Assembly: GCA_037179335.1 (NCBI GenBank)
Contig: JAKZHN010000056.1
Coordinates: 62,001 to 126,000, forward strand
Source of the DNA: Cyclaneusma minus
Taxonomy: Eukaryota; Ascomycota; Leotiomycetes; Marthamycetales; Marthamycetaceae
DNA length: 64,000 bases
Direction: 5' to 3'
The notes under the pieces were generated by a model, which ran no database searches, was not told the DNA's origin, and worked only from the letters and a program-made list of their open reading frames with translations. Within the stretch, counting starts at the first letter, position 1; each line of letters opens with the position of its first letter. A program made the position numbers and the translations under genes. Below are positions 62,790 to 64,000 of the stretch, one piece after another.

Positions 62790-64000
62790 TTATACTGCCA
62801 TCCACCAAGCCCCGCCAATAACAATGATCAGCATGAGCGACGTTAAAAAGCCAGCGCCCACACGGTCGCCGGTGGTGACGGGGTCGTAGTTGACACCCGT
62901 ACTCGAAGTAGAAGTGCTGCCACTACCAGCATTTGGATCGCCCACACTGGTACCACCAGTGGTGTTGGTGAGCGGGCCTGCACTTTGAGTAATCAGATTG
63001 CTTTGGATAACTTCCAAAGCCGACATTTGTTGGCCAACGCCATACGTGCCGTCCCAAACGCCGCCATCGGTCCACTTCACTCCACACATACGCCCGTTGG
63101 CTCCGCCAGTGCACTGTGCTGCGGCTGCTTGAGCGGAGGTCCGAAGCAAAGGCATGATCGTGTCGTAGGTAAATGGCGCGACTTTGGTGGTTGCTGCCAT
63201 CCAGCGGGAAAGATAGGCTTTGAAGCTCATCTGATCCACGTCGCATTTGCCGGTAGGCTCGCATGCGACCTCGTACATGATATCGTTCTTGAAGAAGACG
63301 TTTGTGGCCTTCAGAAGTCCCTCCACGCGAGTCTTCCAAATGGCGCTTCCATTGGTCTAGTTTTTGTCAGCACAGTCTCGAAGACAAAAGCAGTTAAAAA
63401 TGACTTACGTAGTTGTACATGTTGGCAGCACCGAGCAAGAAGCCACCAGCATTGTAGGTCCATTGAATGTGGTTAATTTGGGTACAATTTATCGTGTCGT
63501 CTGAACCGTCGTAGATATAATAGTTTTTGTCAATGAGACCAACGGCAGTGATCCAGTCCCAAGTCGTTTCTGCCCACTGAGCATAGGTATCGTTGCCGGT
63601 GTATCTTGCCAGGCGCGCGCCAACGTTGAAGAAGCAAGCATTCGAAATGGCGTTCTTGTAATTGTAGCCGTTGTTGAAGGTGAAAATTTGCCATCTTAAG
63701 CCTCCGTTACATGTGCTGTTATCCCATCGGCTAGCCTGGAGGTTGAAGACAGCTTGTGCTAACGCTAGCCATTGTGGCTCACCGGCAGGAGGGTTTTGGA
63801 AATTCGTCTCTGCCGCAGACATTGCTGCCATTGCCCAGAAGCCCTGATCGTCGTTTCCCTCAGTTTTGGTCTGATTCGGGGGCATGTAATCTGCATCGGG
63901 GCCAGCCTGGAAGAGTAGGGCCTGTGACGTCTCGTCGTTGTAGGTAGTATCTCCGGTATAGTACCAGTAGTCGATTAGTGCTCCGAACATAGCGCCTGCT
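62790..64000 (-). CDS. GH76 endo-1,6-alpha-mannosidase, GPI-anchored (DCW1/DFG5 type), 5' end outside window
   Basis: Cell-surface enzyme of glycoside hydrolase family 76, thought to link GPI-anchored mannoproteins into the fungal wall. The visible part is one exon 63409-64000 (continuing beyond the window) and a last exon 62790-63356, with a 52-nt intron. The reading begins AGAMFGALIDYWYYTGD. The paired acidic motif of the family is seen in EGNDDQGFWAMAAMSAAE. Other family stretches are NGGLRWQIFTFNNGYNYKNA, SNACFFNVGARLARYTGN and HIQWTYNAGGFLLGAANMYN, plus RWMAATTKVAPFTYDTIMPL. NxS/T sites are frequent. After a Ser/Thr/Gly-rich spacer the protein ends in a hydrophobic tail (FLTSLMLIIVIGGAWWMAV), the usual GPI-attachment signal. 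The signal peptide is expected in the missing 5' part. The name DCW1 or DFG5 cannot be decided. Confidence 0.92.

Overview
The window looks like nuclear DNA of a filamentous ascomycete (Pezizomycotina). Genes carry short spliceosomal introns, most of 52 to 90 nt, with GT..AG ends and often a visible CTAAC or CTGAC branch point. The gene content (fungal UBC9, PEX19, PCS60, a DUF2408/UPF0662 protein, a GPI-type GH76) is typical of the group. The species cannot be named from this sequence. The window alternates between gene-bearing DNA of ordinary GC content and very AT-rich blocks saturated with TpA, the pattern left by repeat-induced point mutation (RIP).

Layout: 1-~17050 is an AT-rich RIP block with a pogo-like transposase relic (~2.6-3.3 kb) and a short LTR element (5801-9152). 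17051-21510 is a gene island: UBC9 (-), PEX19 (+) and an unrecognised fungal protein (-). 21519-49099 is a second AT-rich block of 27.6 kb. It is bounded by a perfect 19-bp terminal inverted repeat, extended imperfectly inward, and by a short target-site duplication. Inside it are a 216-bp direct-repeat pair just within the termini, a Ty1/Copia relic with both LTRs (24210-29899), a second probable Copia relic (~33.3-34.7 kb), a Ty3/Gypsy pol relic (~37.2-37.6 kb) and another copy of the 5.8-9.2 kb LTR family (42329-48532), which itself carries an insertion. 49108-64000 is a second gene island: RPP1 (-), DUF2408 protein (+), YCII-domain protein (+), PCS60 (-), SPF45/RBM17-like splicing factor (+) and a GH76 mannosidase cut by the window end (-).

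The genes are housekeeping genes and do not form an obvious pathway cluster. Two concern peroxisomes: PEX19 (membrane-protein import) and PCS60 (ends in the import signal SKL). They lie 37 kb apart on either side of the transposon block. Three pairs are divergent with shared promoters (UBC9/PEX19, RPP1/DUF2408, PCS60/SPF45). The 280-bp PCS60/SPF45 promoter holds two TGACGTC sites. No secondary-metabolite cluster, CRISPR array, rRNA or convincing tRNA was seen. The most interesting structure is the inverted-repeat-bounded nested transposon block, in which the order of insertions can be partly read and RIP damage can be compared between repeat copies.
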